DNA of 39,076 nucleotides from Olavius sp. associated proteobacterium Delta 1 (lineage in GTDB: Bacteria > Desulfobacterota > Desulfobacteria > Desulfobacterales > JAFDCJ01), in NCBI GenBank assembly GCA_902749685.1, contig CACVKW010000839.1, positions 1-39,076 of the forward strand, in the 5' to 3' direction. The notes under the pieces were generated by a model. It was not told the DNA's origin. It did not search any database and saw nothing but the letters and a program-made list of their open reading frames with translations. Shown here piece by piece: positions 1-9,067 of this stretch (positions are counted from its first letter, which is position 1; each line of letters starts with the position of its first letter). The translations under genes were made by a program, and so were the position numbers.

Positions 1-108
1 ATTTTTTTATTCGTTGTAATATAAGCAAGTTAGAGCAATAATTAGCATAACTCGCATAATTCCTGAAATTTCTTTTTACAAGTGCGAAATGTAAGTTCTT
101 TCGATTTT

Positions 109-183
109 AAAAATGACGGAGCGAAGCGATATCAACAAATATTCAATTTACAATATTCAATTTTCAATTCCGGCTTGTCCGGA
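109..183. repeat. 75-nt intergenic module, copy A (heptad array plus hairpin)
   Basis: This begins with AAAAATGACGGAGCGAAGCG and continues into five 7-base words (ATATTCA, ATTTACA, ATATTCA, ATTTTCA, ATTCCGG, positions 139-173). It ends in a small hairpin TTCCGG-CTTGT-CCGGAA (168-184). A second copy lies at 26497-26571, about 85% identical by eye. No coding sequence is visible in bases 1-257, so the end of any upstream qmoB is not in the window. Confidence 0.75.
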
Positions 184-257
184 ATATGACTTTCGTTTGA
201 GGATGGACGACCTATTGATGAAGTGTCCATCTTCAAGATCATCGAGGAGGTAAAAGT

Positions 258-1415
258 ATGGCGGAAACATACATAATTGACCCTGATTTAGATTTTATCA
301 ATAAAGTCGGTGCGCTGGGTGGCGCGGACGTGAAAAAGTGCTACCAGTGCGCCACCTGTTCGGTGGCCTGCCCGATTTCTCCGGACACCAAACCGTTTCC
401 CCGCAAAGAAATGATTGCCGCATCCTGGGGATTGAAAGATAAACTGGTGGGCAATGCCGATATCTGGCTGTGCCATAATTGCGGCGACTGCTCCACCCGC
501 TGCCCGCGGGAAGCCAAGCCGGCGGATGTGCTGGCAGCCGTGCGGTCATATACGATTGAGGAGTACGCCCAACCCAAAGCGTTGGCCCGGGCATTGAAGG
601 ATCCCAAGAAGCTGCCGATCTTGATGGCGATTCCCGCAATCCTGTTTCTGGTGGTCGGCTCCATTACCGGTTTGCTGGACTTTACACCGGATCTGAGCGA
701 AGGCATCAAACATTATAAATTTTTTTCCACCTGGCTGGTCGACATGCATATGCTGCCGGCGGCCATCTTTGCGGCCACCGTTTTTGCCCTAAGCCTCAAA
801 CGCTTCCTGGGCGATATTCACCAGAATGCGCTGGCGGAAGGTAAGACCACCAAGGAGAAGATCGAGCCGGTCGGTTTCTTAGTGGCTTTTATACGTATTA
901 TCCCGACCATTATTTTGCACCGCAAATTTACCGAGTGTACGGAAAATAATGACCGCCAAATTGCCCATTTGCTGACCATGTATGGTTTTATCGGGCTTTT
1001 TATCGTCACCAACATTATTTTTGTGGTGCTTTACGGGTCGTATCTGTTCCCCGAGGGACCGATTCACGGTCCCTGGTCCCAGCTCAATCCCGTCAAATGG
1101 CTGGCCAATATCGCCGGTATCTCACTGATTGTGGGCACCAGCCTGATGATTAAGAACCGTCGCGCCAAAAAAGATCAGGCTTCCAGCTACTTCGACTGGT
1201 ATCTGATCTACCTGGCATTCTTTCTTGGTGTCAGCGGCATGGGCACTCAGTTGACCCGGCTGGCGGGCTGGGCCTTTATTTCATTTGCCACCTACTATGT
1301 GCACCTGGTACTGATTTTTTGCCTGTTTGCCTATCTGCCGTTTTCCAAACTGGCCCATCTGGTTTACCGGACCGTGGCCATGGCATATAACGAGTATGCG
1401 GGTCGGAATTTTTAA
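258..1415 (+). CDS. qmoC: Quinone-interacting membrane-bound oxidoreductase subunit C (QmoC)
   Basis: QmoC is the membrane subunit of the Qmo complex, which links the menaquinone pool to APS reductase in dissimilatory sulfate reduction. The 385-residue protein starts with a HdrC-like ferredoxin domain holding two [4Fe-4S] motifs: C28, C31, C34, C38 and C72, C75, C78, C82. A cytochrome b-like membrane domain follows, with hydrophobic segments from about residue 118 to the C-terminus. The length and the HdrC plus b-type fusion fit QmoC. The start is supported by AGGAGG at 245-250. In known sulfate reducers qmoC follows aprBA-qmoAB closely; here at least 257 non-coding bases precede it, so the upstream context is unknown. 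A strong terminator follows. Another HdrC/HdrE-type fusion is less likely given sat nearby. Confidence 0.93.
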   Translation: MAETYIIDPDLDFINKVGALGGADVKKCYQCATCSVACPISPDTKPFPRKEMIAASWGLKDKLVGNADIWLCHNCGDCSTRCPREAKPADVLAAVRSYTIEEYAQPKALARALKDPKKLPILMAIPAILFLVVGSITGLLDFTPDLSEGIKHYKFFSTWLVDMHMLPAAIFAATVFALSLKRFLGDIHQNALAEGKTTKEKIEPVGFLVAFIRIIPTIILHRKFTECTENNDRQIAHLLTMYGFIGLFIVTNIIFVVLYGSYLFPEGPIHGPWSQLNPVKWLANIAGISLIVGTSLMIKNRRAKKDQASSYFDWYLIYLAFFLGVSGMGTQLTRLAGWAFISFATYYVHLVLIFCLFAYLPFSKLAHLVYRTVAMAYNEYAGRNF

Positions 1416-1440
1416 GTTACTGATCATGATAGAATAAATA

Positions 1441-1466
1441 AAAGGGAGCTTTTGGGCTCCCTTTTT
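1441..1466 (+). terminator. Rho-independent terminator after qmoC
   Basis: AAAGGGAGC (1441-1449) pairs with GCTCCCTTT (1456-1464) around the loop TTTTGG, followed by a T run. It lies 26 bases after the qmoC stop, so qmoC is the last gene of its transcript. Confidence 0.9.
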
Positions 1467-1534
1467 AATTTCGTCTTCATAGTCAGTAAATCGCGAAGCA
1501 GATTAAAAATAGTACATAAAATTGTCGATTGTTT

Positions 1535-1640
1535 CTCGTCCTCCTCGTCGTCCTCGTTTTCGTAATCGATAAATAGAGTTGGTGAATCACAAGGTCAAAC
1601 GGATCGAGTACGCGGTCGAGTACGAGGACGACATCGACAT
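1535..1640. repeat. Hexad-type inverted array pair
   Basis: A CTCGTC/CTCGTCGTCC-like arm (1535-1556) and a CGAGTA/CGAGGA/CGACAT-like arm (1605-1640) run in opposite orientation around a roughly 50-base core. The period here is six bases, unlike the seven-base arrays elsewhere in the window. The rest of the gap 1416-2027 holds the terminator, a possible promoter and no recognised gene. An open frame continues upstream of the efflux adaptor start, but the part before 2028 shows no family signature. Confidence 0.6.
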
Positions 1641-1674
1641 CCCATCCATAATTTATCGTCGGGTGTTAATCGAA

Positions 1675-1703
1675 TTGAAAGTAAAAACATCATGTCTTAT
1701 CAT
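1675..1703 (+). promoter_or_regulatory. Possible sigma-70 promoter for the RND efflux operon
   Basis: TTGAAA (1675-1680), a 17-base spacer and TATCAT (1698-1703). It lies about 325 bases before the preferred start of the adaptor gene, which would give a long leader, so this is tentative. Confidence 0.35.
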
Positions 1704-2027
1704 CTAAGATTCAAAAAAATTTCTTTCCGAATGGGCGAACAGACTTAATTTGAGTGGGGAAAGGATGTAACGATGCTGACATTCAGGTGAAAATTGTGGC
1801 AAAAAATAAGGGGCTGCCGACGGATTTATCGTTTCAAGGAGGTAAGCGCTTTCATCCCTTGCAGATGCTTCTTGACTAATCCAAAGAATTTTTTAATTAT
1901 CAGTGGAAGCCTTGCCTGCCCTGGGAAACGCGAAGCCTATTTCTCCGGGGGTTATCCGTGTCCCCTTTTGAAAAAGAAAACTTATATTTGCAAATTGAAT
2001 CCACAGCAAAAAAGGGAAAGAATAAAA

Positions 2028-3350
2028 ATGGCTGGAAACCAAAAATTACGACTCAGGAATTTATTTTTAAAATTCAACTGGAAGATCGCTGTGATCCTTC
2101 TGGCGTTGGGATTTATTGTAGCCTGCGAGCAAAAGAATACCTACGTGGAGCCGCCGCCGCCCAAGGTGACCGTTGCAGAACCCCTGCAGCAGGCGGTCAT
2201 CGATTACCTGGAGTTTACCGGCAACACGCGGGCGTTTGAAGAGGTCGAGATCCGGGCCCGGGTGTCCGGTTTTTTGCATAGCATGCACTTTACGGCCGGC
2301 ACCCGGGTTGATATGGGAGATCAGCTTTTTGTCATCGATCCCAGGGAATATCAGGCTGAATTTAACGCTGCTACCGCCGAGCTAAATGCCGCCAAGGCGT
2401 TGCAGCACCGGGCTAAAATAGAATATGATCGTGCCAAAAGAGTTTTCGACAAGGGCGCCGGGCGTGAGACGGATGTGGTCAAATGGCGCGGAGAACGCGA
2501 CGTTGCCCTGGCAGCTATCGAGCGGGCCAAGGCGAACCTCGAGCGCGCCAATTTGAATCTCGGCTATACCCAGATCACGGCACCCATCAGCGGCCGGGTC
2601 AGCCGCAATTTTGTCGACGTCGGCAACCTGGTCGGCGAAGGCGAGCCGACGCTGCTGACGACGGTCACCCGCTATGACCCGATGTATGTCTATTTCAACC
2701 TCAACGAATATGACCTTCTGCGGGTGCAGTCCATGTACCGCAAACGCGTCCAGGAAAAAGGAATTGATACGGATAAAGAATCCGCTGTGCGGGCAGAAAT
2801 ACCGCTTTTCCTGGGACTTGCCAATGAGCAAGACTATCCCCACGAGGGCGTGGTGGATTTTGCGGAATCCGGCGTCGATCCGGCAACCGGCACCATACAG
2901 CTGCGGGGCGTCTTTAACAATCCGGGTCCTGCATTCGTGCTCCTCCCCGGCCTGTTTGCCCGGCTGCGCATGCCGGTCGATCAGCGCGAAAACGCTCTGC
3001 TGGTAACAGAGCGAGCCATCGGAGCCGACCAGGGCGGCAATTACCTTTTGACCGTCAGTGATGACAATGCGGTAGAAAAGAAGCAGATTCGCATGGGACA
3101 GCTGGTTGATGGCCTGCGTGTGATCGATGAAGGCTTGCAGCCCGGAGAACTGGTAATTGTCAAAGGTCTCCAGCGAGCCCGACCGGGGGCCAAAGTCGAC
3201 CCGGATAAGATCGACATGAAAACGCTGACGGCTTCCGCCGTTAAAGAGGCAGCCGAAGCGAAGCGGGATCAAGCCAATCCTGCTGCAACTGCGCCGGCAG
3301 CCGGCAATGACGCAACGTCTGCCGGGAAGGAAGAGAAACCTAAAGAATGA
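2028..3350 (+). CDS. RND efflux periplasmic adaptor lipoprotein (AcrA/MexA family)
   Basis: This is the membrane-fusion adaptor that joins the inner-membrane RND pump to an outer-membrane channel. The start at 2028 gives 440 residues and a lipoprotein signal: a basic N-terminus, a hydrophobic stretch and the lipobox VAC at C33. The frame is open upstream to 1794, but that extension lacks family features. After the signal come the biotinyl-lipoyl-like half motifs (EVEIRARVSGFL near residue 70, and YTQITAPISGRVSRN after the helical hairpin). An alpha-helical hairpin rich in Ala, Arg and Lys lies between them, and beta-barrel and membrane-proximal domains follow. The C-terminal 40 residues are a low-complexity Ala/Lys/Glu tail. 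The pump gene follows 139 bases downstream. No TolC homologue or local regulator is in the window. Confidence 0.93.
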   Translation: MAGNQKLRLRNLFLKFNWKIAVILLALGFIVACEQKNTYVEPPPPKVTVAEPLQQAVIDYLEFTGNTRAFEEVEIRARVSGFLHSMHFTAGTRVDMGDQLFVIDPREYQAEFNAATAELNAAKALQHRAKIEYDRAKRVFDKGAGRETDVVKWRGERDVALAAIERAKANLERANLNLGYTQITAPISGRVSRNFVDVGNLVGEGEPTLLTTVTRYDPMYVYFNLNEYDLLRVQSMYRKRVQEKGIDTDKESAVRAEIPLFLGLANEQDYPHEGVVDFAESGVDPATGTIQLRGVFNNPGPAFVLLPGLFARLRMPVDQRENALLVTERAIGADQGGNYLLTVSDDNAVEKKQIRMGQLVDGLRVIDEGLQPGELVIVKGLQRARPGAKVDPDKIDMKTLTASAVKEAAEAKRDQANPAATAPAAGNDATSAGKEEKPKE

Positions 3351-3466
3351 ATATTGAAAATTGAATAGTGAATATTTTTGGAAATCGCTTCGCTCTATCG
3401 TTTTCAAGCTATTCACTAAACTTCGATTATAGTTTTTCAATAGTCAATTTTCAATCAACAATAGTC
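3351..3466. repeat. Heptad array pair between efflux genes
   Basis: The left arm has 7-base words ATATTGA, AAATTGA, ATAGTGA, ATATTTT (3351-3378). The right arm has AATAGTC, AATTTTC, AATCAAC, AATAGTC (3439-3466). The arms are roughly inverse complements of each other and enclose ATCGCTTCGCTC, which recurs (reversed) in the module at 109 and, in altered form, at 6772. The pair occupies nearly all of the gap between adaptor and pump. Confidence 0.7.
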
Positions 3467-3489
3467 AGTCCCTTCAATCGAGGTTGAAT

Positions 3490-6400
3490 ATGATATCCAA
3501 GTTTTTTATCGAAAACCCTATCTTCGCCAGTGTCATTTCCATCGTGATTGTCATCGCCGGTGCCGTGGCGGTCGGTGTGTTGCCCATCGCTCAATATCCT
3601 GATATTACGCCGCCCACCGTCGAGGTCAAAGCCACCTACCCGGGCGCCAATGCCACGGTGGTGGCGGAAACGGTGGCATCACCGATCGAGCAGGAAGTCA
3701 TCGGGGTCGAGGACATGATCTACATGTCCTCCGTCAGTGCCGGTGACGGCTCTTATACCCTGACGGTCAGTTTTGAGGTCGGCACCAATCTCGACATGGC
3801 CCAGGTGCTGGTGCAAAACCGGGCCAAACTGGCCGAGCCCAAGCTGCCCGAGGAAGTTCGGCGCGAAGGGGTGAAGGTCAAGAAAAAATCACCCAACATT
3901 ATTCTCTTTGCGACACTGTTCTCGGCGGAAGGCCGTTATGACGAGCTTTTTATGAGCAACTATGCCACCCTGCGCATTCGTGACACATTGAGCCGTATCC
4001 CGGGTGTGGGTGACATCACAATTTTTCCGGCCAGTGACTACAGCATGCGGGTCTGGCTCGATCCCCGCAAACTTAAGTCACGGGGAATGACCACCGAGGA
4101 AGTGCTCGACGCCATCCGCGAACAGAACGTCCAGGTGGCCGCCGGGCAGATCGGCCAGCCGCCGGCGCCCCCGGGGCAGAGCTTTCAACTGGCCGTCAAC
4201 GTTCTCGGACGCCTGACCGAAGTCGAACAATTCGAGGAAATCATCGTCAAAACCGGGGAGGGCGGCCGTATCACCCGGCTCAAGGATGTTGCCCGCACCG
4301 AGCTGGGAGGCAAAACCTATGACGTGACTTCCCGATTGTCAGGCATCCCCTCGGCCGCCATCGCCGTCTATCAGTTACCCGGCTCCAACGCACTCGAGGT
4401 TTCCGATCGGATCAGAAAAGCGCTCAAGGAGATGAGCGCTTACTTCCCTGAGGGTATGGAATACAAAATACCCTATGATACCACTATTTTCGTGGATAAG
4501 GCCATCCAACAGGTCTACATCACCCTGCTGGAGGCCGTCGCACTGGTGTTTCTGGTCCTGTTCCTGTTCCTGCAAGACTGGCGGGCCACTCTGATCCCGG
4601 CCGTTACCATCCCGGTATCGCTCATTGGAACCCTGGCTGTCCTGCTGGCCATGGGCTTTTCTCTCAACCTGCTGACCCTGTTCGGACTGGTACTGGCCAT
4701 CGGCATTGTGGTGGACGACGCCATCGTGGTGGTGGAGTCTACGGTTGCCCATATGGAACACGGAATGCAGCGCAAGGAGGCCGCCATCAAGGCCATGGGC
4801 GAGGTATCCGGGCCGGTGGTGGCCACCACCCTGGTGCTGCTGGCGGTGTTCGTGCCGGCCGCTTTTTTGCCCGGAATCACCGGACAACTGTATCGCCAAT
4901 TTGCCATAACGATTGCCGTGGCGACCATCTTCAGCTCCATCAATGCGCTGACCATGAGCCCGGCACTGGCATCGCTCCTGCTGCGGCTGCCGCCGGAGAA
5001 GAAAAACTTCTTCTTTCGCGGGTTCGATAAATTTTTTAAAAAATCCGAAAACGGATACATGAATGTGGCCAAGGCGGTAACACGGCGCAGCGCAATTATG
5101 CTGCTGCTGGCCCTTGGCCTGGCAGGTCTGACCGGCTGGCAGTTCACCAGCCTGCCGTCCGGTTTTCTGCCCACGGAGGACCAGGGCTATATCATGGTTC
5201 ACGTCCAACTGCCCAATGCCGCTTCCCAGGAGCGCACCAATGAGGTCCTGGATCAAATGGACAGCATCCTTAAAGAAACCAAGGGTGTTGCGGACTGGGT
5301 AGTTTTAGGCGGTTATTCTCTGATTGACGCCACCAATGCCTCCAATGCCGCAGCCGTTTGGGTTACGTTGGACCCATGGGAAGATCGCACCGACCCCAGT
5401 CTCAAGCAGGAGGTGATCCTGGCTAACCTGCAGGGGCAATTTAGCCGGATTCAGGATTCCATCATTTACGGGTTTTTCCCGCCATCCATCCCCGGGCTGG
5501 GCGTGGCCGGCGGTTTTCAAATGCAGATCGAAGATCGGGGAGGCGTGGGCCTGCCGCAGCTTGATGTCCTGGTGCGTGAAATTATCCAGGATGGCAACGC
5601 CCAGTCGGGGCTTGCCGGCCTGAATACGACCTATCGCGTCGATGTACCGCAGCTGTTTGCCGAGGTTGACCGCACCAAAGCGAAAACCCTGGGGATTCCC
5701 CTAACGGAAGTCTTCGGTACCCTTCAAGCCTACTTGGGCTCGGCCTATGTCAATGACTTCAATAAATTCGGGCGGACCTGGCAGGTTAAGGTCCAGGCCG
5801 ACCATAAATTTAGAATTGAACCCCAGGATATCCGAACGCTCGACGTGCGCAATGCAGAAGGCAATATGGTACCCATCGGGACCCTGGTCAAAGTGGACCG
5901 AATTGTGGGGCCCCAAACCATTTTGCGCTACAATCTTTATCCAACCGCCTCCATCACCGGGGCGGCCGCTGCCGGCTATAGTTCCGGGCAGGCCCTGAAC
6001 CTGATGGAGCAATTGGCCAATCAAAAACTGCCTGACTCCATGGGCTTCGAATGGACCGGCATGTCCTTTCAGGAGAAAAAAGTCGGCTCGGAAGCCATCC
6101 TGGTTTTTGCTTTGGCGATCGTTCTGGTATTCCTGGTGCTGGCGGCCCAGTATGAAAGCTGGACCAATCCGGCGGCCGTAATCATGGTGGTACCGCTGGC
6201 GGTACTCGGTACTGTGGTAGCGCTGCTGATGAAGGGAACCGACAACAATGTCTACACCCAGATCGGCATTGTGCTGCTCATCGGAATGGCCAGCAAGAAC
6301 GCCATTCTGATCGTGGAGTTTGCCATGGCCGAGCGTGAGAAAGGCAAGGAAATTGTGGAAGCGGTGGTTGATGCCGCCAAATTGCGGTTTCGTCCCATCC

Positions 6401-6660
6401 TGATGACGGCGATATCTTCGATTGCCGGCTTTATGCCACTGGTGGTTGCCTCCGGCGCGGGTGCTGCCAGCCAGCAGGCCATCGGTACCGCCGTCGTGGG
6501 CGGCATGATTGCGGCCACATTTATGTCCCTGCTGTTTACGCCGGTATTCTATGTGGTCATGCAGCGTCTGAGCGGGTTTCGGAAGAAAAAGGAAGACGGG
6601 GTTCCCTCCTCCGCCGCTCGGGCTTCGGAGGGCAAGCAGGATTCAACGGTTGAAGGATAG
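3490..6660 (+). CDS. RND multidrug efflux pump, AcrB/MexB (HAE1) type
   Basis: This is a proton-driven trimeric inner-membrane transporter that exports hydrophobic substrates through the tripartite complex formed with the preceding adaptor. At 1056 residues it has the full family length. It begins MISKFFIENPIFASV, typical of the family, with the ATG at 3490 preceded by GAGGT. An in-frame TTG lies two codons earlier. The central transmembrane block carries GIVVDDAIVVVE, with the paired Asp of the proton relay. The second half has GMASKNAILIVEFA and the conserved LRPR-like LRFRPILMTA. Porter-domain segments flank each membrane block. The C-terminus is a charged tail. It ends in a gap holding an inverted repeat. 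The substrate cannot be read from the sequence. Confidence 0.96.
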   Translation: MISKFFIENPIFASVISIVIVIAGAVAVGVLPIAQYPDITPPTVEVKATYPGANATVVAETVASPIEQEVIGVEDMIYMSSVSAGDGSYTLTVSFEVGTNLDMAQVLVQNRAKLAEPKLPEEVRREGVKVKKKSPNIILFATLFSAEGRYDELFMSNYATLRIRDTLSRIPGVGDITIFPASDYSMRVWLDPRKLKSRGMTTEEVLDAIREQNVQVAAGQIGQPPAPPGQSFQLAVNVLGRLTEVEQFEEIIVKTGEGGRITRLKDVARTELGGKTYDVTSRLSGIPSAAIAVYQLPGSNALEVSDRIRKALKEMSAYFPEGMEYKIPYDTTIFVDKAIQQVYITLLEAVALVFLVLFLFLQDWRATLIPAVTIPVSLIGTLAVLLAMGFSLNLLTLFGLVLAIGIVVDDAIVVVESTVAHMEHGMQRKEAAIKAMGEVSGPVVATTLVLLAVFVPAAFLPGITGQLYRQFAITIAVATIFSSINALTMSPALASLLLRLPPEKKNFFFRGFDKFFKKSENGYMNVAKAVTRRSAIMLLLALGLAGLTGWQFTSLPSGFLPTEDQGYIMVHVQLPNAASQERTNEVLDQMDSILKETKGVADWVVLGGYSLIDATNASNAAAVWVTLDPWEDRTDPSLKQEVILANLQGQFSRIQDSIIYGFFPPSIPGLGVAGGFQMQIEDRGGVGLPQLDVLVREIIQDGNAQSGLAGLNTTYRVDVPQLFAEVDRTKAKTLGIPLTEVFGTLQAYLGSAYVNDFNKFGRTWQVKVQADHKFRIEPQDIRTLDVRNAEGNMVPIGTLVKVDRIVGPQTILRYNLYPTASITGAAAAGYSSGQALNLMEQLANQKLPDSMGFEWTGMSFQEKKVGSEAILVFALAIVLVFLVLAAQYESWTNPAAVIMVVPLAVLGTVVALLMKGTDNNVYTQIGIVLLIGMASKNAILIVEFAMAEREKGKEIVEAVVDAAKLRFRPILMTAISSIAGFMPLVVASGAGAASQQAIGTAVVGGMIAATFMSLLFTPVFYVVMQRLSGFRKKKEDGVPSSAARASEGKQDSTVEG

Positions 6661-6740
6661 AAGGTTCAGAGTTGAGATTAGCTGCTAACCCATAACTCAG
6701 CCAATTTGATCAAGAAGATACTCCGGCCTTTGGAGTTTTG

Positions 6741-6862
6741 AAAAAGCGAACCGCAGAATGTCGAAGGGTGGAATCGCTGCGCTCAATCTTTTAAATAAAT
6801 AGACAGCATACCTTACTTCGAAATTCGATATTTATGATTCGATATTCTGCGGTTCGCTGTTT
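6741..6862. repeat. 24-bp inverted repeat enclosing heptad words
   Basis: AGCGAACCGCAGAAT (6745-6759) is matched exactly in reverse complement at 6844-6858. With flanks, the arms 6741-6764 and 6839-6862 differ at about two positions. The interior contains ATCGCTGCGCTC (compare 3385) and 7-base words ATTCGAT, ATTTATG, ATTCGAT. The gap 6661-6999 otherwise contains only the sat terminator. Confidence 0.75.
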
Positions 6863-6932
6863 AAACCACCGTTAGGGCCCTCCTCTGTAACAATGGCAAA
6901 TGGGAAATTTTATAATGTCTTATGTTCCGAAA

Positions 6933-6963
6933 AAAAGGGAGCGCCTTGCGGCAGCTCCCTTTT
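6933..6963. terminator. Terminator after sat (usable from both sides)
   Basis: AAAAGGGAGC (6933-6942) pairs with GCTCCCTTTT (6954-6963), with A/T runs on both sides. On the minus strand it lies 37 bases after the sat stop. On the plus strand it could also stop read-through from the efflux pump. Confidence 0.88.
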
Positions 6964-6999
6964 GAGATTGGAATTAAATGAGGTATTCAGGTTCCAGTT

Positions 7000-8280
7000 C
7001 TACTTTTCATCTCCGGTAGCAGCTCCGTGCAGCTTAATCTCAACCTTCTCCGTCAGTCCTTCGTAGTATTCGCGCAGTATCGCAACAACCTCATCTCTTC
7101 CAAAATGATCCGGTAATTCACCGCCTTCAGAAAGCATTTTGCGTAGCATGGTTCCGCTGAGCAGCACACGATCATCTTTATCGTGCGGACAGGTTCTCAA
7201 GGAAGCCATACCGTCGCACTTGTAGCAGTAAAAGGTCCAGTCAATCTTCAACGGCGTGCACAACAGGGCTTTGCCGCTCTCATCGGGCGGCGGAATTTTG
7301 TCGAAAATTGTCTGGGCTTCGAACATCCCGTAGAAATCACCCACGCCGGCATGGTCACGGCCGATGATCATGCGGGAGCAGCCATAATTCTGGCGGAACG
7401 TGGCATGCAGCAGGCCTTCGCGGGGCCCGGCATAGCGCATATCCAGCGGGTAGCCGCCCTGGACGACCTTGTCTTCGACAAAATAATTTTTTACCAGTGA
7501 ATCGATGCATTTCACCCGGACTTCAGCCGGAATGTCACCCGGTTTCAAATTGCCGACCAGGGAATGAATATAAACGCCGTCGCAAACTTCGACTGCGATT
7601 TTGCAAAGGTATTCATGGGAACGGTGCATGGGATTTCTCAGCTGCAGGGCAGCGACTTCGCTCCAGCCGCGTTCTTCAAAAATCTTGCGGGATTCTTCCG
7701 GTCGCATGTAAACACCGGCGTATTTGGTCGGATATTCGGATTCGGTCAGTACTTTGACCGGTCCGGCCAGGCTGAAGTCTTTTTGCTCCATGACCATCTG
7801 GACGCCGGGGTGATCATCTTTAGCAATTTTCCAGAATTCTTCGGCAGTCAGAGTCCCTTCGCCCATGTAGACTTTTTCGCATTCGTACTTTTTATCGGCT
7901 TCGGTCATTTCGAATTTTTCGGTGACTTTCATGGTGGCCATGATTTCATCGCCTTCGGGGTCGTAAAGGGCAATCTCTTCGCCTTCGTTGATACCGTCGG
8001 CATCTTCCTTGCCGGCTGACAGCGTCACCGGGATGGGCCAGAAAGTCCCATCGGCCATCAAAAAGTTTTCACAAACACCCTGCCAGTCCGCCTTGGTCAT
8101 AAAACCGGTCAGTGGACTGAAACCGCCGATACCCATCATAATCAGATCGCCTTTTTCGCGCTGTGAGATCGAAATCTTCTTAAGGCCTGCGGCTTTCGTC
8201 TTTTCAGCGTCCAACTCCGCGCCTTCCAGCAGGCAACAGGTCAGACCTTTTCCGCCATGAGGTGGAATCAATTTTGACAT
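7000..8280 (-). CDS. sat: Sulfate adenylyltransferase (ATP sulfurylase), dissimilatory type
   Basis: The enzyme activates sulfate with ATP to adenosine 5'-phosphosulfate and pyrophosphate in the cytoplasm, the first step of sulfate respiration. The start at 8280 ([13 protein letters not shown], 426 residues) is chosen because AAGGAG lies just before it; the frame is open 12 codons further. The nucleotide-binding [11 protein letters not shown] with the HxxH pair lies at 213-223, and the second conserved block around [12 protein letters not shown] at 307-318. A zinc-type cluster C352, C355, C364 and H366 matches homooligomeric sulfurylases of sulfate reducers. It is monocistronic, with its own promoter and terminator. 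Together with qmoC it places sulfate respiration in this organism. Confidence 0.96.
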   Translation of the reverse strand: MSKLIPPHGGKGLTCCLLEGAELDAEKTKAAGLKKISISQREKGDLIMMGIGGFSPLTGFMTKADWQGVCENFLMADGTFWPIPVTLSAGKEDADGINEGEEIALYDPEGDEIMATMKVTEKFEMTEADKKYECEKVYMGEGTLTAEEFWKIAKDDHPGVQMVMEQKDFSLAGPVKVLTESEYPTKYAGVYMRPEESRKIFEERGWSEVAALQLRNPMHRSHEYLCKIAVEVCDGVYIHSLVGNLKPGDIPAEVRVKCIDSLVKNYFVEDKVVQGGYPLDMRYAGPREGLLHATFRQNYGCSRMIIGRDHAGVGDFYGMFEAQTIFDKIPPPDESGKALLCTPLKIDWTFYCYKCDGMASLRTCPHDKDDRVLLSGTMLRKMLSEGGELPDHFGRDEVVAILREYYEGLTEKVEIKLHGAATGDEK

Positions 8281-8360
8281 TTGACTTTTTCTCCTTTCCC
8301 TATTGTTTTCTTTCATGAATCGTTTGGCACGATTTTATTGCCCGATTGAACAAAAGAGGG

Positions 8361-8389
8361 AAATTAGTAAAGATTAATGGATTTGTCAA
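8361..8389 (-). promoter_or_regulatory. Sigma-70 promoter of sat
   Basis: Read on the minus strand: TTGACA (8389-8384), a 17-base spacer, then TAATTT (8366-8361). This gives a leader of roughly 75 bases before the sat start. The consensus -35 and ideal spacing suit a strongly expressed respiratory gene. Confidence 0.7.
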
Positions 8390-8482
8390 GCGGAATTCAG
8401 CGATTTTCGGAGTTATGTTCCAGAATTGAAATTATAGTCATCAGGATCTTAGTTTTGTTATTTTTGTTAGATTAAATAAGCC

Positions 8483-8538
8483 TTTTTCTCGCGAAAGCAC
8501 GAAAACACGAAAGAAATGAAAAATTTCATGCTTTCGTG
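8483..8538. repeat. Cacgaaa-type repeat with long hairpin
   Basis: This is a run of CACGAAA-like words ending in a hairpin. CACGAAAG (8506-8513) pairs with CTTTCGTG (8531-8538), and inside it ATGAAA (8516-8521) pairs with TTTCAT (8524-8529). It lies between the divergent sat and PilZ genes. The same word family recurs, reversed, near 34730-34750. Nothing else is seen in 8390-8686. Confidence 0.65.
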
Positions 8539-8686
8539 ATTACTCCTTTACGTTTAAATTCGGAATTTATGTGAATTTTAGCCTTGATTTAGCGCCTGAT
8601 ATTGGACTATTATAATTCGAAACGGAATAATTTGGATTTTTATCAATTGCTACCCTAGCGATATTGATAATTCGGAGCTTTCTTTC

Positions 8687-9067
8687 ATGAATATGACTCA
8701 GGTGTCCGTTGAGCGACGGCAACAGCCAAGGTTCAAGGTGGTCGAGGGTGTTTTTGCTGCTCTTGTCAATCACAACAGTAAATTGGGCCAAATCAAGGAT
8801 ATCAGCAAGATCGGGCTCGCTTTTAGATATATTGACAGCGGCGATGAACCCGGTGAGACCAGCGAATTAAAAATTATTATCGGTATGGGGGGAGTATATT
8901 TAGATAAGCTGCCGTTTAGAAAAGTAAACGATTTTGAAATCCAAAACGAGTATAGCTTCAGCTCGCTTAAAATACGTCAGATCGGGTTGCAGTTTGGCAA
9001 ATTAGCCCCGCAACAAAGAACCCAACTGGAGCATTTCATCCGAAATCATACGGCCGGAGAAGCCTAG
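8687..9067 (+). CDS. Stand-alone PilZ-domain protein
   Basis: PilZ domains bind cyclic di-GMP and pass the signal to partner proteins. The 126-residue protein is almost only this domain. The RxxxR motif is in ERRQQPRFKV (residues 9-18) and the DxSxxG motif in DISKIG (near 43-48), so both ligand-binding parts are present. GGAG at 8674-8677 supports the start. Its stop codon (9065-9067) overlaps the stop codon of the opposing vWA gene (9064-9066), so the two genes converge with no space. No output domain is fused, so the target is unknown. A second PilZ protein is encoded at 34118-34543. Confidence 0.82.
   Translation: MNMTQVSVERRQQPRFKVVEGVFAALVNHNSKLGQIKDISKIGLAFRYIDSGDEPGETSELKIIIGMGGVYLDKLPFRKVNDFEIQNEYSFSSLKIRQIGLQFGKLAPQQRTQLEHFIRNHTAGEA

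Noticed and set aside
1794..2027. N-terminal extension of the efflux adaptor by 78 codons
   Set aside because: The extension has no RND adaptor features, and starting at 2028 gives a proper lipoprotein signal with the lipobox Cys at residue 33.
2382..3440. 352-codon open frame on the minus strand inside the efflux adaptor gene
   Set aside because: It lies opposite a clearly recognised gene, has no ribosome-binding site or family features, and its composition is that of an antisense shadow.
4375..5256. 293-codon open frame on the minus strand inside the RND pump gene
   Set aside because: Antisense shadow with Gln/His-rich translation and no family signature; the plus-strand pump is intact.
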